Positions 39,666 to 52,586 are shown, counted from the stretch's first letter. The stretch: 64,000 nucleotides of DNA from Allolobophora icterica (GCA_963556255.1 OY744607.1:37617722-37681721); one strand, 5' to 3'. Program-made: numbers and translations. The notes: generated by a model not told the origin, from the letters alone.

Positions 39666-40200
39666 ATGATTGGCTCCGACAGCAGAACTGAGTTTAGTCA
39701 CTCCCCCGAATTTATGCCCGGACACTGATTGGCAGAAATGTTCAGCCCAGCAAATATCTAAAAACTCTCCATTATTTCCTGGATTTACTGGACGTCTTGG
39801 GTTCTTAAACCCACCATAAGTTAAAAGTCACGTTCTTCGATATTGATTAAAAATTTAGACCAGTTGGTCCGCTTCCATCTTCCGAAAAGCGTCTCAGATA
39901 CTAAACTCTACGCAAGAAATTACCCTATAGAGTAACTTTTCCAATTGAAATTTCTAAATGCATGCTGTAAAATTAGCGGAATTTACGAGTCTTTATGACG
40001 CTTTCCAGATGTTCTAAACGGAAAACTTTGGGCAATTCAGACCTGTATACATGCTTGCTATAGAACAATGACGACAACTATTACGAAAATAGCAAGAATA
40101 ACCTCCTAAACGAAGATATTAGCAAAAAAAGAGGAGCTCTAAAGAACGAAGATAATTTATTTGCACCCATTGCCACCAAACGGTTGGTCTCAGGAACTTC

Positions 40201-40465
<265 letters not shown>

Positions 40466-40618
40466 ACTTGTCACACATTGCAGCTGCAGTGTTCGACAGG
40501 TCATTGACTTTGTATGCAGCGGAACATGCAGAATTATATTTGTTCATCGGAGCTTTCGGGTGGCGCAAACCATTGTTATTCTACCTTACTTCTTGTCTTA
40601 GCGTCCGGTAGGAATGTC

Positions 40619-40757
40619 CTAGAAATGACACCCGTTGCAGATTAATGACGTAGATAGGGTCGTAATACAACATAGGGAAAATCAGAAAATTGAACCAGCG
40701 CAGTTATACGTCGCAGATAAGATGTCATCTGCTGCGCGGTGACTACATTCCTACTGG
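40619..40757 (+). repeat. Dispersed repeat, copy 1
   Basis: AGAAATGACACCCGTTGCAG through GATGTCATCTGCTGCGCGGT is alignable with 41589-41727 at clearly above-random identity and in the same orientation. No ORF or TIR is obvious. Family unknown. Confidence 0.7.
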
Positions 40758-41475
40758 ACGCAACATTTCTCCATCCCATTTCGTCATCCCACTGCACTGA
40801 GGAAGCCTGAGATAAAAGTAGCAATTATACATGGGTGTGTATAGCTAGGAAGGGTGGGATATTTTAGTGCTTCTAACACAGTTTGAATGTGTTGTGAATC
40901 ACGTCAAAATCGTGTCGTGTTTCTGCGGCGTTGTAGGCACGTGCTTGCAGCTAAGATGTAGAAAGCATGTGACTCCCCTCTCTTCCTAAATCGCGGTCGA
41001 GAAACTGCGTGAAATAGAAACTGAAAGTTTGTGATTGCTGAGGTGACGTAATCTTACAAGCATATCTGTGCAAATTGAAAATTGACAGGTTTATTAGGCT
41101 TAATTACTGATTACTAACTAGCTATAATTTATTGGACGTAATTGCTCTGCCTAGAGTAAGCTATGCATGTATGTAATTTAAATATACCCATGACGTGTAT
41201 AAGATGAATATTTAATTTATACATCTAGAATAGGTTAATCTGTTTCTCTACACCACTACAGACCCCTATATGATCTCAACTGATTACTCAGCTTGATAGC
41301 CAGTTTGATGACATATGTACAGTGAGCTGTTATGTTATTCTCTAGTTAATGCTATGTATTTTTATTCTTAATTGTTTCATTTTGGTTTTGGTTGTTGATT
41401 CTGCTTATTTGGAGTTATAAAAGTGTTCATATCTCTTTAACTGCTTGTATGTCTGTCTATCTGTTTTTCTGTTTT

Positions 41476-41476
<1 letters not shown>

Positions 41477-41526
<50 letters not shown>

Positions 41527-41527
41527 T
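41477..41527. repeat. (CTGT)n microsatellite
   Basis: About twelve CTGT units, preceded by imperfect CTGTTTTT repeats. It lies just upstream of dispersed-repeat copy 2. Confidence 0.95.
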
Positions 41528-41588
41528 CCTGTGTGTATTTTGGCGATATTCTGCCCAAAAGATATGGAGGTTAAAATTTCACAATGGC

Positions 41589-41727
41589 ACTGTAGAAATG
41601 ACACCGTCACAGATATATGACGTAGATACGGTCTCAATACAAGGGGAAAACCTGAAAATTGAACCGTTCCAGTTTTACGTCGTAGACACGATGTCATCAT
41701 TTGCGCGATGATTGCAAGAGATATGGG
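41589..41727 (+). repeat. Dispersed repeat, copy 2
   Basis: AGAAATGACACCGTCACAGA through GATGTCATCATTTGCGCGAT is the partner of 40619-40757. The two lie about 970 bp apart. Confidence 0.7.
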
Positions 41728-42205
41728 TAACAATTTTCATCTTAACGGTGACCGCGTGATGCCATCGTTCTAAAGCACTGCATAGTGTGCTGTGCAGTGT
41801 GATTATGAGTCTGTGACGCTGTGCGACTTAATTTGTATTTAAATGTGAACGTTAAAAAAAGGAACAACTTTTGCCTGATTTTAAAGCATCAAAAATTCCC
41901 ACCTGTGACGTCCTCTGGGCGGGCGTAATAGGTGCTTGCGCGGGCGTGTGACGTTTAAAGCTTAAAGGGAAAAATGGGCCTATGTTCCGCCAGAATCACG
42001 ATGAGCATGGTCGCATACAGGATTTGAAGTTAGGTGGGGCGATAAGGTGCTGCGGAGAATTTCATTTGAAAATTCAATTCGAGGAGAATTCAAATTTCGG
42101 CGCCTCTGAGGTTATAGGCAGAGTTCGATAGAAGAGGTCTCTATCGAGCTATTGGATGTCTGCTACACATGCGACAAACAGCTGCTGATGTTGCTATAAC
42201 AAATC

Positions 42206-42664
<459 letters not shown>

Positions 42665-42733
42665 TGTCCTGACAGACATAGCAAGTTAAAGACTTGATGA
42701 CAGTCGGAAATGGAACAGATTCATATTACTAGC

Positions 42734-42986
<253 letters not shown>

Positions 42987-43279
42987 AATAATGCAGATAC
43001 CCGCTGCCACGTGGATCATCCAGTGTTACTTTTCAACAAATAAAAGCAAAATCGAGTGTTACTCCGATGCTTTCTGCACAGACAACATACGAGACCTGGC
43101 ACAGGAATGGATCAAACAACCTGACTATTGGCTAGGGGGACTTGATTTGCCACAGCGCCGGTGAATAAGCTGTTCTTCCTGACGTGGATTCTGTGTGGCG
43201 TTTAGATAATTTAAAAGATTTATGTTACATCACATAAAGGCGTCGAGCAATGTTCTTTCAGATAATCAGTCTTGTTGTC

Positions 43280-43456
43280 AAGACCTTAAACCTCAAGACC
43301 AAGACCAAGACCAAGACCTTGAACCTCAAGACCAAGACCAAGACCAAGACCTTGAACCTCGAGACCAAGACCAAGACCAAGACCTTGAACCTCGAGACCA
43401 AGACCAAGACCAAGACCTTGAACCTCAAGACCAAGACCAAGACCAAGACCCAAAAA
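43280..43456 (+). repeat. 33-bp minisatellite, left array
   Basis: About five units of TTGAACCTC plus four AAGACC hexamers, period 33 bp. The reading DQDQDLEPQDQ is the translation of one unit. It is almost identical to the right array at 45760-45895, in the same orientation. Confidence 0.93.
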
Positions 43457-43984
43457 ATCGAAATCAAGTCAAGACATCTAAAAATTGTCAAGTCGGAATA
43501 TTCGCTATTTTTATGAAAACATGAGTCTTTTATTTTATTCAAGCAAATTAACTTTAAATGCAAACTGCAGAGAAATCCGAATTAGTATTCAAAAGTCCTT
43601 CATGCAAACTCTTATACCAAATGCCTTTTGTATTTTATAAAAACCAATTCGCTCAGAATTTTCTGACCAAGACGTGCCTGGTGGGCCTCATAAAAATTCC
43701 GCCATGTGAAAAAATACGTTCTACAGCTGCTGTAATCGCTGACACACACAGAGTAGCTTTTCAAGCATTGGATGTAAATGTACAGATAGTGAGTCCTTTT
43801 GAAATCTTCCCATGGTTTATCATACCGTCTGATACAGAATAACTGTTGCTGCTGCCAATGGGTTTTCCTGACCAACATGACTTGTATCCATCCATAGATA
43901 TTGGTCGTATGATGCAAGCAGGCTTGATACAGAATTCTTGAGTTCTGTTAAATGAGTTCTGAAACTCCAAAACACTATACCGGA

Positions 43985-45707
43985 TAGTGAAGGAGCTCTC
44001 AGGAGGTACAAGAGTGCAAAACCTCTCACTAAAAAAGATGGATGGACAGCTGACAAAGACACACGAGGAAGAGGCCAAGAGATGGAGGGAACACTTCGAG
44101 AGTGTATTAAACTGCCCAGAGCCGACAACATGCCCGGGAGAAATGGAGTGGGGGGAGGAAATCGAAGAGCTCGAAATAGACAGAGACGATATCAAGAAGG
44201 ATGAGACCCGGAAGGCACTCAAGAGTCTGAAAAACGGAAGGGCTGCAGGGAACGATGGAATAAAGCCGGAACTACTTAAATACGGAGGAGAGGCGATGGT
44301 AAAATCACTAACAGATCTATGAAACAAAGTGTGGAAAGCTGGCAGCGTGCCGAAGGAATGGAGAGATGGCATCATCATCCCAATCCCGAAGAAAGGAGAT
44401 CCGAAAGAATGCTCCAACTGGAGAGGCATAACGCTCCTGTCGACACCTGGTAAGATCATGGCTTCGATAATGCTGAACCGCATGAGAACTGCTATTGACG
44501 AGAGATTGAGACAGGAACAGGCAGGCTTTAGACCGGGGAGATCATGCTGCGAGCAGATCTTTACACTCAGACAGATCATAGAGAAGGCCTTAATGTGGCA
44601 GACTCCTGTGGTGATAAATTTCATCGACTTCAGGAAGGCCTTTGACAGTGTCCATAGAGATTCGATATGGAAAATAATGAGGAGCTACGGAATTCCAACC
44701 AAGATCATAGACATCATCAAGAGCTTCTACAATGGCAGCCGATGTGCGGTGAGACATGGAGGGGAGATGGGAGAGTGGTTCCAAGTTGTGACTGGAGTGC
44801 GTCAGGGATGCGTGCTGTCACCAATTATCTTTGCAATGGTGGTGGACTGGGTGATGAAAAGAGCAACGGAGAATAATAGCTCTGGATTGAGATGGATAAG
44901 TGCCGACAAACTCAGTGACTTGGATTTTGCCGATGACATCGCTCTGCTGGACAACACCTGGGATGGAATAAAAGAAATAACAGACAAAGTACAGGAGGAG
45001 GCGGCTAGAGTCGGGCTGGTTATAAATCCAGAGAAGACGAAGATCATGAAATAGGGAAATGGCAAGAAGTGGGCAGGATCGCGATCGATAACAAACCAAT
45101 CGAAGTGGTAGATGATTTTTGCTACCTTGGCAGTACGTTGGCGGCGGATAGCAGTTGTGACAAGGAGATAAGAATACGTATTGGGAAGGCAAATGCGGCT
45201 TTTGGGAGACTGGAGAGGATATGGAAAAGTAAGGGATGCAGCGTGAAGATCAAGATCCGGCTATATGAGGCTGTAGTTTTGAGCACCCTACTGTATGGAG
45301 CAGAGTCGTGGCCAATGACGGTAGCAAACAGGAAAAAACTGGAGGCAGCACATCACAGGTGGCAAAGAAAAATTTTGCACATCTCCTGGAAAGATAAGAT
45401 CACAAATAAAACCGTCAGAGAAAGAACAGGGCAGGATAAGCTAGAGAACATCATTAGAAAGAAACGACTGAACTGGATGGGACACGTGGCCCGCATGAAT
45501 AATGATAGAAGAGCCAGCCAAGTTACTAGGTGGACTCCGGAGGGGAAGCGTGGGAGAGGAAGACCAAGGAAGAACTGGATGGGAACTGTTCGAGAAGATC
45601 TGAGATGTCTCGAGATGACGGTGGAGGATGCAGTTGAGGTGGCGAGGGACAGAGAGGAATGGAGGAACTGCGTTGCCCGATGTGCAGCTCTGCACGGGAA
45701 GGACTAA
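43985..45707 (+). pseudogene. RTE-like LINE reverse transcriptase, decayed
   Basis: Three consecutive plus-strand frames form one RT protein. The first includes [20 protein letters not shown]. The second starts NKVWKAGSVPKEWRDGIIIP and has KKGDPKECSNWRGITLLS, EQAGFRPGRSCCEQI, VINFIDFRKAFDSVHR and TGVRQGCVLSPIIF. It then has the catalytic LDFADDIALL near 44922. The third has EVVDDFCYLGSTLAADSSCD, LLYGAESWPMT, RLNWMGHVARM and GKRGRGRPRKNW. An internal TGA at 44320, where TGG would be expected, a TAG at 45052 and a frameshift at 45055-45069 disable it. The endonuclease domain is absent. The C-terminal GH..RM...GRPRK.W motif is typical of RTE-type elements. The clade is inferred. Confidence 0.88.
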
Positions 45708-45751
45708 GTACTAAGTACTAAGTAAGTTAAATGACTGTTCATATTAACAGC

Positions 45752-45897
45752 CGGTCTTGGTCTTGGTCTTGCGAGACCAAGACCAAGACTTTGAACCTCA
45801 AGACCAAGACCAAGACCAAGACCTTGAACCTCAAGACCAAGACCAAGACCAAGACCTTGAACCTCAAGACCAAGACCAAGACCAAGACTTTTAAAAA
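45752..45897 (+). repeat. 33-bp minisatellite, right array
   Basis: About four units of the same 33-bp repeat as at 43280. It is preceded by a short inverted GGTCTTGGTCTTG stretch and followed by CTCGAGTGCACTCGAG, which is itself palindromic. Confidence 0.93.
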
Positions 45898-46315
45898 CGA
45901 ACTCGAGTGCACTCGAGACCAAGACCTTGGTCTCGAGGACAACAAGACTGCAGATAATAGCTCGCTCTGGAAAGCCTACTCTGGTTTCGTGAATTACGAA
46001 GCGTCAAGTTCAACGGAATTGAAGGACGAAGGTAACCTCAGATACGGAGAAACTCGTGAGTCGATAAGTCAGAGCATCAGTTTCTGCATCAAGAGAACAA
46101 GTAGCAACGGCACCAATGACAACAAAGACCCATCAGTCGTGTATACGCAACGCGGCGAGAGCGCAACCGGATGGCGCTTGTGAATGCGGCATTCGATGAG
46201 TTGCGACGGGTCGTTCCAAAGCCAAATCTGAGCGATCAGCAGAGACTGTTAAAGATTGCGACGCTCAGAATGGCTACCAAGTACATCGCGGCGCTCACGA
46301 ATATTTTAGAACTAG

Positions 46316-46654
46316 AATATTTGCCCGTCATATATGACGGGTTGTCTCTGTTTTGTGAACGCGACAATGCAACACAAAGCTGGCCATGTGGGTTAGGAGG
46401 GCCTGTGTGCCTGCATTCGCCCGATAAGGCCTTACACTCGACAGCGCAGCCCGTGTCCCTGCATCGGGTGAGCCCGATGCACATATCCATACAGCCCGTG
46501 CGCCTGCAACGGGCTTGCCCGATAATAGCCCGTGCGTATGCATCGGGCTTCTTCAATGCACATTCCAGACAGCCCATGCGCATGCATGGGTCTCGCCCGA
46601 TGCACATTCCACACATTCCGTTAGCGTTTATCTTACGATGGACACAGAGCTGGG

Positions 46655-46738
<84 letters not shown>

Positions 46739-46994
46739 AGGATGCACCACCTATCGCACTCACTCGTAGGCATAATTATCGGTGGTTAGAAAGGTATTTG
46801 TGCCTACGTATGGACTGGAGGATACCGTAGCCCCACTTTTTATGCCCAGAAGAAACAATGCCCATTAATATTTTTCGGGGAAGGCCTTCCATTAAGTCCT
46901 CAAGACTGGAAACAACTACCGAACATCACCATCGTCGTGATCACCATTATCATCGTCATTTTCATTGTTATTGCCATTGTTATTATTGTTGTTG

Positions 46995-47064
<70 letters not shown>

Positions 47065-47068
47065 CATT

Positions 47069-47110
<42 letters not shown>

Positions 47111-47111
47111 G

Positions 47112-47171
<60 letters not shown>

Positions 47172-47236
47172 GGCACGACGCATAATTGAGAATGGGAAAT
47201 TTGGTAATCCCACAGTCTAAATCAAAGTTACGCCTC
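46316..47236. repeat. Insertion in bHLH copy 2 flank: palindrome, GC-rich repeats, (TA)n, (ATT)n/(ATC)n
   Basis: Absent from the first bHLH copy. It starts with the perfect palindrome CCCGTCATATATGACGGG (46324-46341). About four imperfect units follow at 46445-46615, built on CAGCCCGTG..CCTGCATCGGG. Next come (TA)n at 46657-46737, and ATT then ATC tracts at 46981-47171. Apparent ORFs across it are artefacts. Confidence 0.8.
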
Positions 47237-48480
47237 GGCACCCACTCGCATTGCGGCCATCTCAGTCAATGTTACGCCTCGTGATCTCTCTAGAGTTTAA
47301 ATCTCGTGATCGTCTGTCTGTTTCACATGGATAGGCTCATATTGGAATCTAGTCATTTAAATAATCTATCAGAAGCTCCGAGCACAACTTGCATCTGGTT
47401 TTGCGTGAGCAATGACGGTGTGACACGAAATAAATGATGACCGAGCGAAATTCGTTCCGCCTACATCCAATGCGTGTTGCAAAAAACAAATTATTCACTG
47501 CCGTGCCACAAAATCTGCAGGAAAATTCGTTAGAGAGCAAGCAACCTATGATTGAGCCTTGATTTACGCGCTAGTCATAGCTAGGACAAACTGAATTTAA
47601 GGAACGAAGTGGGACCGTGTCAGTAGCATAGAGTCGCAGCAGCGCGGCTCTTATAGAACTACACGTTTATGCGTGTGGTGCGCACTATGTGTGTGTATAG
47701 TTTCTATAGCGTCTTTTGCGTACCTCACAAAAGCGCTGCCTGCACCTTTTTGAGGTGTTAAAGTATTTAAGATTTAGTACGTCGCGCTTTAGTATATTTT
47801 AGTAAATTAGCTTACAACGATAGCATGCGAGAATATTTTTTTCAAGGATCTTAGCTTACACCGTTTCTGATTTGTGAATTGTCGTTAATGTCAATAAAGG
47901 CGTCATTAGTAGGCCTAGCATATTGGCCACACAGTAGAGCTCACTTAAATAACCAATGGTTGGTTGCTGTTCATAACAAAGGTGATTAGCGTCCTCCTCC
48001 TCCTTTATACAGGCTTGGGACTGGCACTGCCAGACGGTAGTGGCTGAGGTTACCTGATCATGCTTAATCAGATTTACAGGCAACTGCATTTATACATTTA
48101 CACGTGACAGAGGTTAAGCCCTAAATACATATCGGTGCCTTTGGTTTTAGACCTACAGCTCTCCAACTTCTGTCCTTACGTCACCATTTCGACGACCGTT
48201 TGACCATTTGAAAGCGTTCGTGAGTCAGACTAGAGCAATCCTATAATAATCTAAATTTGTTACAGTTCTTCAGTTCTTGGTATAAAAGTAATATTTAGGA
48301 AAGGGAATTTCCCTAGATGAATTAAAGCATTTACTATTGCTTGGAAAATTGATAAATTGGGCACCGGTCCTGCTGGAATGGAAAAATTCCGTCACACTGA
48401 AAGTAAATTCCGTCACACTGAAAGTAAATTTTCACTCAAAAGTTTGGGAAGCGCTGGTCTATAGCATACTTTCCTGCATG
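47237..48480. other. bHLH copy 2 downstream flank; no gene recognised
   Basis: The first about 400 bp align with 24950-25500. Near 48140-48235 a block (TGCCTTTGGTTTTAGACCTA, then TTTGAAAGCGTTCGTGA) is weakly alignable with 27090-27185, supporting one continuous duplication. No ORF of note. Confidence 0.5.
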
Positions 48481-49377
48481 CGTATCTTCATTTAACGTTG
48501 AAATGACTTTCCACATTCTTCTCGCTTCGATCAACCAACTAATTGTTATTTTCTCTTTTCTTCTACAAGGCGTAGGAGAAGGGCTTTTAATATGGATCCC
48601 CTAAGAGAAAATTCACATTTCTCCGACTTCCTAGGCCTAAATATTTTTTTTATTACCCTGATAGGTCTAAATATATTTAGTTTAAGCATTATTGTGACAT
48701 GGTGAAAGATGTCTTGGTTGCTTTGCCAATTTGTGGAAATTTTAAATATATAAAAAAAAGTGGTCCATATAGTTGTGTAGAACGTACTACTATTCGGGAT
48801 TTTAAAAAATACTTGAAAACACCAAGAACTTAGGCTAACTATAGGCCTACCACATAGAAGTGACAGGCTTGAAACACAAAGAAAAGAAACTGCAGTATAG
48901 TAGCTATTCAACAAATTAAAAAACAACAAAATCAAGCACTGAAAAAAGCACAATATTAGCAACAATTGCATAGCTATTTAATACAAGAATAAAAATTGAA
49001 ATGCAATTAACCAATTAATTGTAATCAATTAATCTGAACTCAAATACTGAAAAGTTTACATTTCAAAGGATTAATTGCTTATAAGCCTAATAAGTGTAGG
49101 AATGTCTTATAAATCAGTGGTTCTTAACCTTTTTTGACACACGACATACCTAAGCTTGCAACCAAATTTGGCGACACACCACGCTATCGGCGTGTGTGAA
49201 TAATGTTAAAAATTTTAAAGTTAAACTAGTTATATACTTAAAATTTTTAATTGTTAATATTTGCAATGAATGAAAACGTTCATGTTGAGTCTTTTGCAGG
49301 CCCGGATTAACCACTCGGGGGGCTCCATGCTTATTACACACGGGGGCCCCCTTGTCGTATTGAGCATGGAATGATGG

Positions 49378-49540
49378 GGATGCCGTAAAGACAGGGTCAA
49401 ATGCTGTATGCCATGTTGCTCAAGTTCGTAGTCAATGCAGATAACACTAACGCTTTGCATAATTTGCGACTATCTAAGGTCGTTTCAAATGTGGATGCCG
49501 TAAAGACAGGGTCAAATGCTGTATGCCATGTTAGACGTTT
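49378..49540. repeat. 115-bp-spaced direct repeat
   Basis: GGATGCCGTAAAGACAGGGT followed by CAAATGCTGTATGCCATGTT occurs identically at 49379 and 49494, inside the middle hAT. It is a partial tandem duplication. Confidence 0.9.
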
Positions 49541-49655
49541 GCGAGTCAGAAGTTTGCAGTTTGTTTTTAATAAGTCCCATCTTACTTAAACAGCGTTTAC
49601 CTGAACAGTTTGAGATCGTCAATGACATGAACACACGCAGAATGAGAGAAACAGA

Positions 49656-49825
49656 CATGGGCGTCCAAGGAATTTTTCTGGGGAGGGCACAAATTTTTTC
49701 TAGAGGAGAAAATTTTTTTGAGGGGGACAAATGACGTTTTTGCATAACTATTCACGAACACAGAAAACGTGACAACTTTCAAAATCCAGGGGGCAAATGC
49801 CCTTGCTCCCCTCCGGACGCCCATG
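49656..49825. mobile_element. Innermost hAT MITE
   Basis: Ends CATGGGCGTCCAAGG and CCGGACGCCCATG are inverted repeats. The perfect target duplication GAAACAGA lies at 49648-49655 and 49826-49833. This is the third level of a nested hAT set. Confidence 0.88.
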
Positions 49826-50944
49826 GAAACAGAGATTGTTTCCACAAGGTTCTTGGTATGCAGTAGCATAGCTAAAGCAGCGGGTGTGGCACAATCTCTG
49901 AATTTTTCAAAATCAGCTAGTTAAAACATTTCTTCAGGAAATGTGTCAGGCTACAAATCTCTGTGTATACGCCTATGTCGTGATCAGCCTGCTGGAAAAT
50001 TCTTAAATCTTGTCAGGCTCTAATCTATCGAAAGCTGTTAACAACTTGGAATACATGACGATTTAACTTCACTGTAAACGTGAATTCTCTGCCTCAGGGG
50101 TGTCAACAACTTGTCTACAATAACCAAATAAGTTTCAGCACGAAACTTGTCTCTACCTTGCAAGGTGAGCTCGCTGCCATGTGTATGCCAGGAAAAAATC
50201 GCGTCGTAATAGAAACAAAAGCAATGTCAGCATAGATTATTATATTGATTGAAAGAAGTCGAGTCAAAGGAAACGTATGTACACAGCAGGTGGTTGCATG
50301 GCTGACATTTCAAATTTGCAATTTGCTTAGTCAAATGCTTGCTTAAACTGAAACTAGTAGGCCTAAAACTAAGCTTTTCTTGTGAAAAAAAATTATTTGG
50401 TGTCATAAATTCTGTTTGTCCTTCAGTATTAATTCCGATTCTAGTCGGGGGGCCCCCTGTAAGCGGGGGACCCCCTGCTAAAGTATATTGAGCATACTGG
50501 TTAATCCGGCCCTGGTCCTTTGTGGTTTCTACTTTAACTAAGTAACATTTAGTGGGATTTTTGCTCCTAAATTTTTCCCTCCAACCAGTTTGCTTCGTTT
50601 TTTCTTTATGTTGATCATCTGAGAAAAACTTTGCTCATAATTATATTAAGTAGGAACTATATGAAATGAAACCTACTCTTTGATTGCTTTGCTCGCCAGT
50701 GTTTTGTAATATTCTTCTTTGTACGTCTTAGCCCAGAACTGAGTTCTTGAGGATTGCTTGTGCATATCCTTGGGTCTAGATTTCGTATTTTTCATGTTTT
50801 TCATGATTGGTTTACTATTATAAAACTAGCAGTGGCAGCAGCATCACTTTCGCATTCACTACTGTTGGTGCTAGAATTCGTCTCATTGCTACCAAAATCT
50901 GATTTCACATCATCAGTAATCGTAAACTCCAAACTACTAAAGCG

Positions 50945-51237
50945 AAACTCGAAGGCCAAGCGCAGGGCACCAGCCTATCACGGGCGCTACGTCAAATCAG
51001 AAAGGGGTTCCAGACAGTAGTCCAAAAGAGGCCTGAGTTCGGTTTCCAGAAGGTCAGATCAAATCAGAGGGGGTTCTTCAGAGAGTAGTCCAAAAGAGGT
51101 CCGAGTCAGGTTTAGAGGAGATCAAATCAAATCAGAGGGGTTTACCAGAGAGTAGTCCAAAAGAGGTCCGAGTCCGGTTTAGAGGAGGCCAAATCAAATC
51201 AGAGGGGTTTTCCAGAGAGTAGTCCAAAAGAGGTTAG
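50945..51237 (-). repeat. LINE 3' tail with 67-bp tandem expansion
   Basis: CGCAGGGCACCAGCCTATCA starts the same LINE tail as at 8368 and 25890. From 51000 the segment around AGTAGTCCAAAAGAGG is tandemly repeated about 3.5 times, with spacing 67-68 bp (copies near 51021, 51089, 51156 and 51223). Confidence 0.85.
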
Positions 51238-51801
51238 TTGTAGATTCGCAAAATTTTCGTTTTATTCTGAGAAATTTAGGGCTATCCATTTCGAATGTTA
51301 CAGTAATGGGATATACTAGAATACATAAACAGAGTGCTAGGAATTCTCACAACCTACGTCCGCTAAACTTTAAGTAAGTAAGTGTAATGCAAGAATGACG
51401 GATGTAGGCTGTGAGAATTCGCGACACACCAATTTTTCGCGACACACCAACGACACACCATGTGTACGCGACACACTCACGGTCGATTCGCGACACACTA
51501 GTGTGTCGCGACACACCGGTTAAGAACCTCTGTTATAAATTATAATACTTAATTACTTGCAATAACTATCAATGAGAGAAGGCCTACTAGCAAAATGAAA
51601 TGCCCACTAAAGTAGTAAGAAACATCTATAGGCCAACTGAGGCCTATCAAAACGTTAACATCTGGCCCTAGACTTCAATAATCTTTAGGCCTACTAAGTT
51701 TTTGTATAAAAATTTTATTTTCAAATGTCACATGTATATTCACTAGCATCATTACCATCCAATCTAGCACATCGATTCTGTGTCCACTTTAGACATTTGA
51801 T

Positions 51802-51948
51802 GCACATTAACCTACAAATGTGTAATATGGACCAGGTCCCATTACATTATGCACATTAACCTACAAATGTGTAATATGGACCAGGTCCTATTACATTATG
51901 CACATTAACCTACAAATGTATAATATGGACCAGGTCCGCATTACACAA
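51802..51948. repeat. 49-bp tandem repeat, three copies
   Basis: GCACATTAACCTACAAATGT followed by GTAATATGGACCAGGTCC starts at 51802, 51851 and 51900. ATTACAC and GGTCC words recur to 52320, so the array may be the core of a larger element whose ends I could not define. Confidence 0.9.
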
Positions 51949-52486
51949 TCATAAAGTAGTCCGTATTACACGTGGCCTGGTTGTTTAACCAAACACTTAC
52001 TATCGACAGACTGCGTGATCTTGAGGGATCGGGGTTTATTCAACAAAAATATGCACTAAATCTTATACTTAAAAAACTTAACATGTCACTTCGATGCCCT
52101 GGGAGTATTCTTTGGGACATTTTTCAAAAATACACTTTCTTAAATCAACATTTGTACAAAATTTTAATAATTTCTTGAGCAGTTGTTACGTCCTGGACGA
52201 TTGTAGAAAATGGAATAGAACTTAAACAAGATTAGGTCTAACTAAAAGCATAACAGATAGGTGCTAATAATGACCTAAAGTCTAGATACTAATCATGGTC
52301 CGTGTTACACGGTGGTCCATAATACGAGGATTTCCCTACTATTGCATATCTTTCGTTTTTCTTCAACTCTCTGGTACTCTTTCTGCTTCCTATTCCTTAG
52401 TCTACTCTCTTATCAATTCCGTTCCTATGTCTTCGTTATATCAGTCGAACTTTCTCTGTCTATGTCATATGTCTGTATATCTGTCT

Positions 52487-52586
52487 CTCGCAATCTCTTT
52501 CTTTTCATCATGCACATATAATATATATTAGGTTGGTGCAATCTCTTTCTTTTCATCATGCACATATAATATATATTAGGTTGGTG
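52487..52586. repeat. 48-bp tandem repeat, two copies plus a diverged third
   Basis: CAATCTCTTTCTTTTCATCA through TATATTAGGTTGGTG occurs twice in tandem. A third copy, ending ATATTAGGGTGGTG, lies near 52728-52775. The last word resembles the TTAGGGTGGT end of the 1143-3390 transposon. Confidence 0.85.

Larger units (their letters stand above)
43267..45950. mobile_element. Composite hAT-type element with minisatellite ends and captured LINE
   Basis: The termini CAGTCTTGTTGTC and GACAACAAGACTG are a perfect 13-bp inverted repeat. The direct repeat CAGATAAT lies at 43259-43266 and 45951-45958. Removing the element and one target copy rejoins the bHLH alignment. Both ends carry a 33-bp minisatellite, and the middle holds a decayed LINE reverse transcriptase. 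The simplest reading is a small hAT MITE with an expanded subterminal array, later hit by a LINE. Confidence 0.85.
49297..50514. mobile_element. Middle nested hAT element
   Basis: Ends CAGGCCCGGATTAACCA and TGGTTAATCCGGCCCTG are inverted repeats. Flanks GTCTTTTG (49289-49296) and GTCCTTTG (50515-50522) match at 7 of 8. GGGGGGCCCC-like subterminal blocks occur at both ends. It sits inside the 49115 element. Confidence 0.88.
49115..51532. mobile_element. Outer hAT element (2.4 kb), decayed
   Basis: Ends CAGTGGTTCTTAACC and GGTTAAGAACCTCTG are inverted repeats. The perfect target duplication TTATAAAT lies at 49107-49114 and 51533-51540. GCGACACACCA-type words are repeated subterminally on both sides. 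No transposase is readable. It contains a second hAT, a LINE tail and a 67-bp tandem array. Confidence 0.9.

Noticed and set aside
43222..43524. Asp-Gln repeat protein (DQDQDLEPQDQ units)
   Set aside because: All three frames of a 33-bp minisatellite are open. No flanking gene structure. It belongs to a hAT element.
43761..44624. 287-codon minus-strand ORF opposite the reverse transcriptase
   Set aside because: It is antisense to a clearly recognisable RT frame and has no motif of its own.
46236..46763. 175-codon minus-strand ORF in the GC-rich repeat region
   Set aside because: It runs through a (TA)n tract and imperfect repeats and is antisense to the bHLH copy.
49378..51540. CRISPR-like spaced repeats (GACACAC and GGATGCCG copies)
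   Set aside because: Irregular spacing in a eukaryotic hAT element. They are subterminal repeats and a simple tandem duplication.
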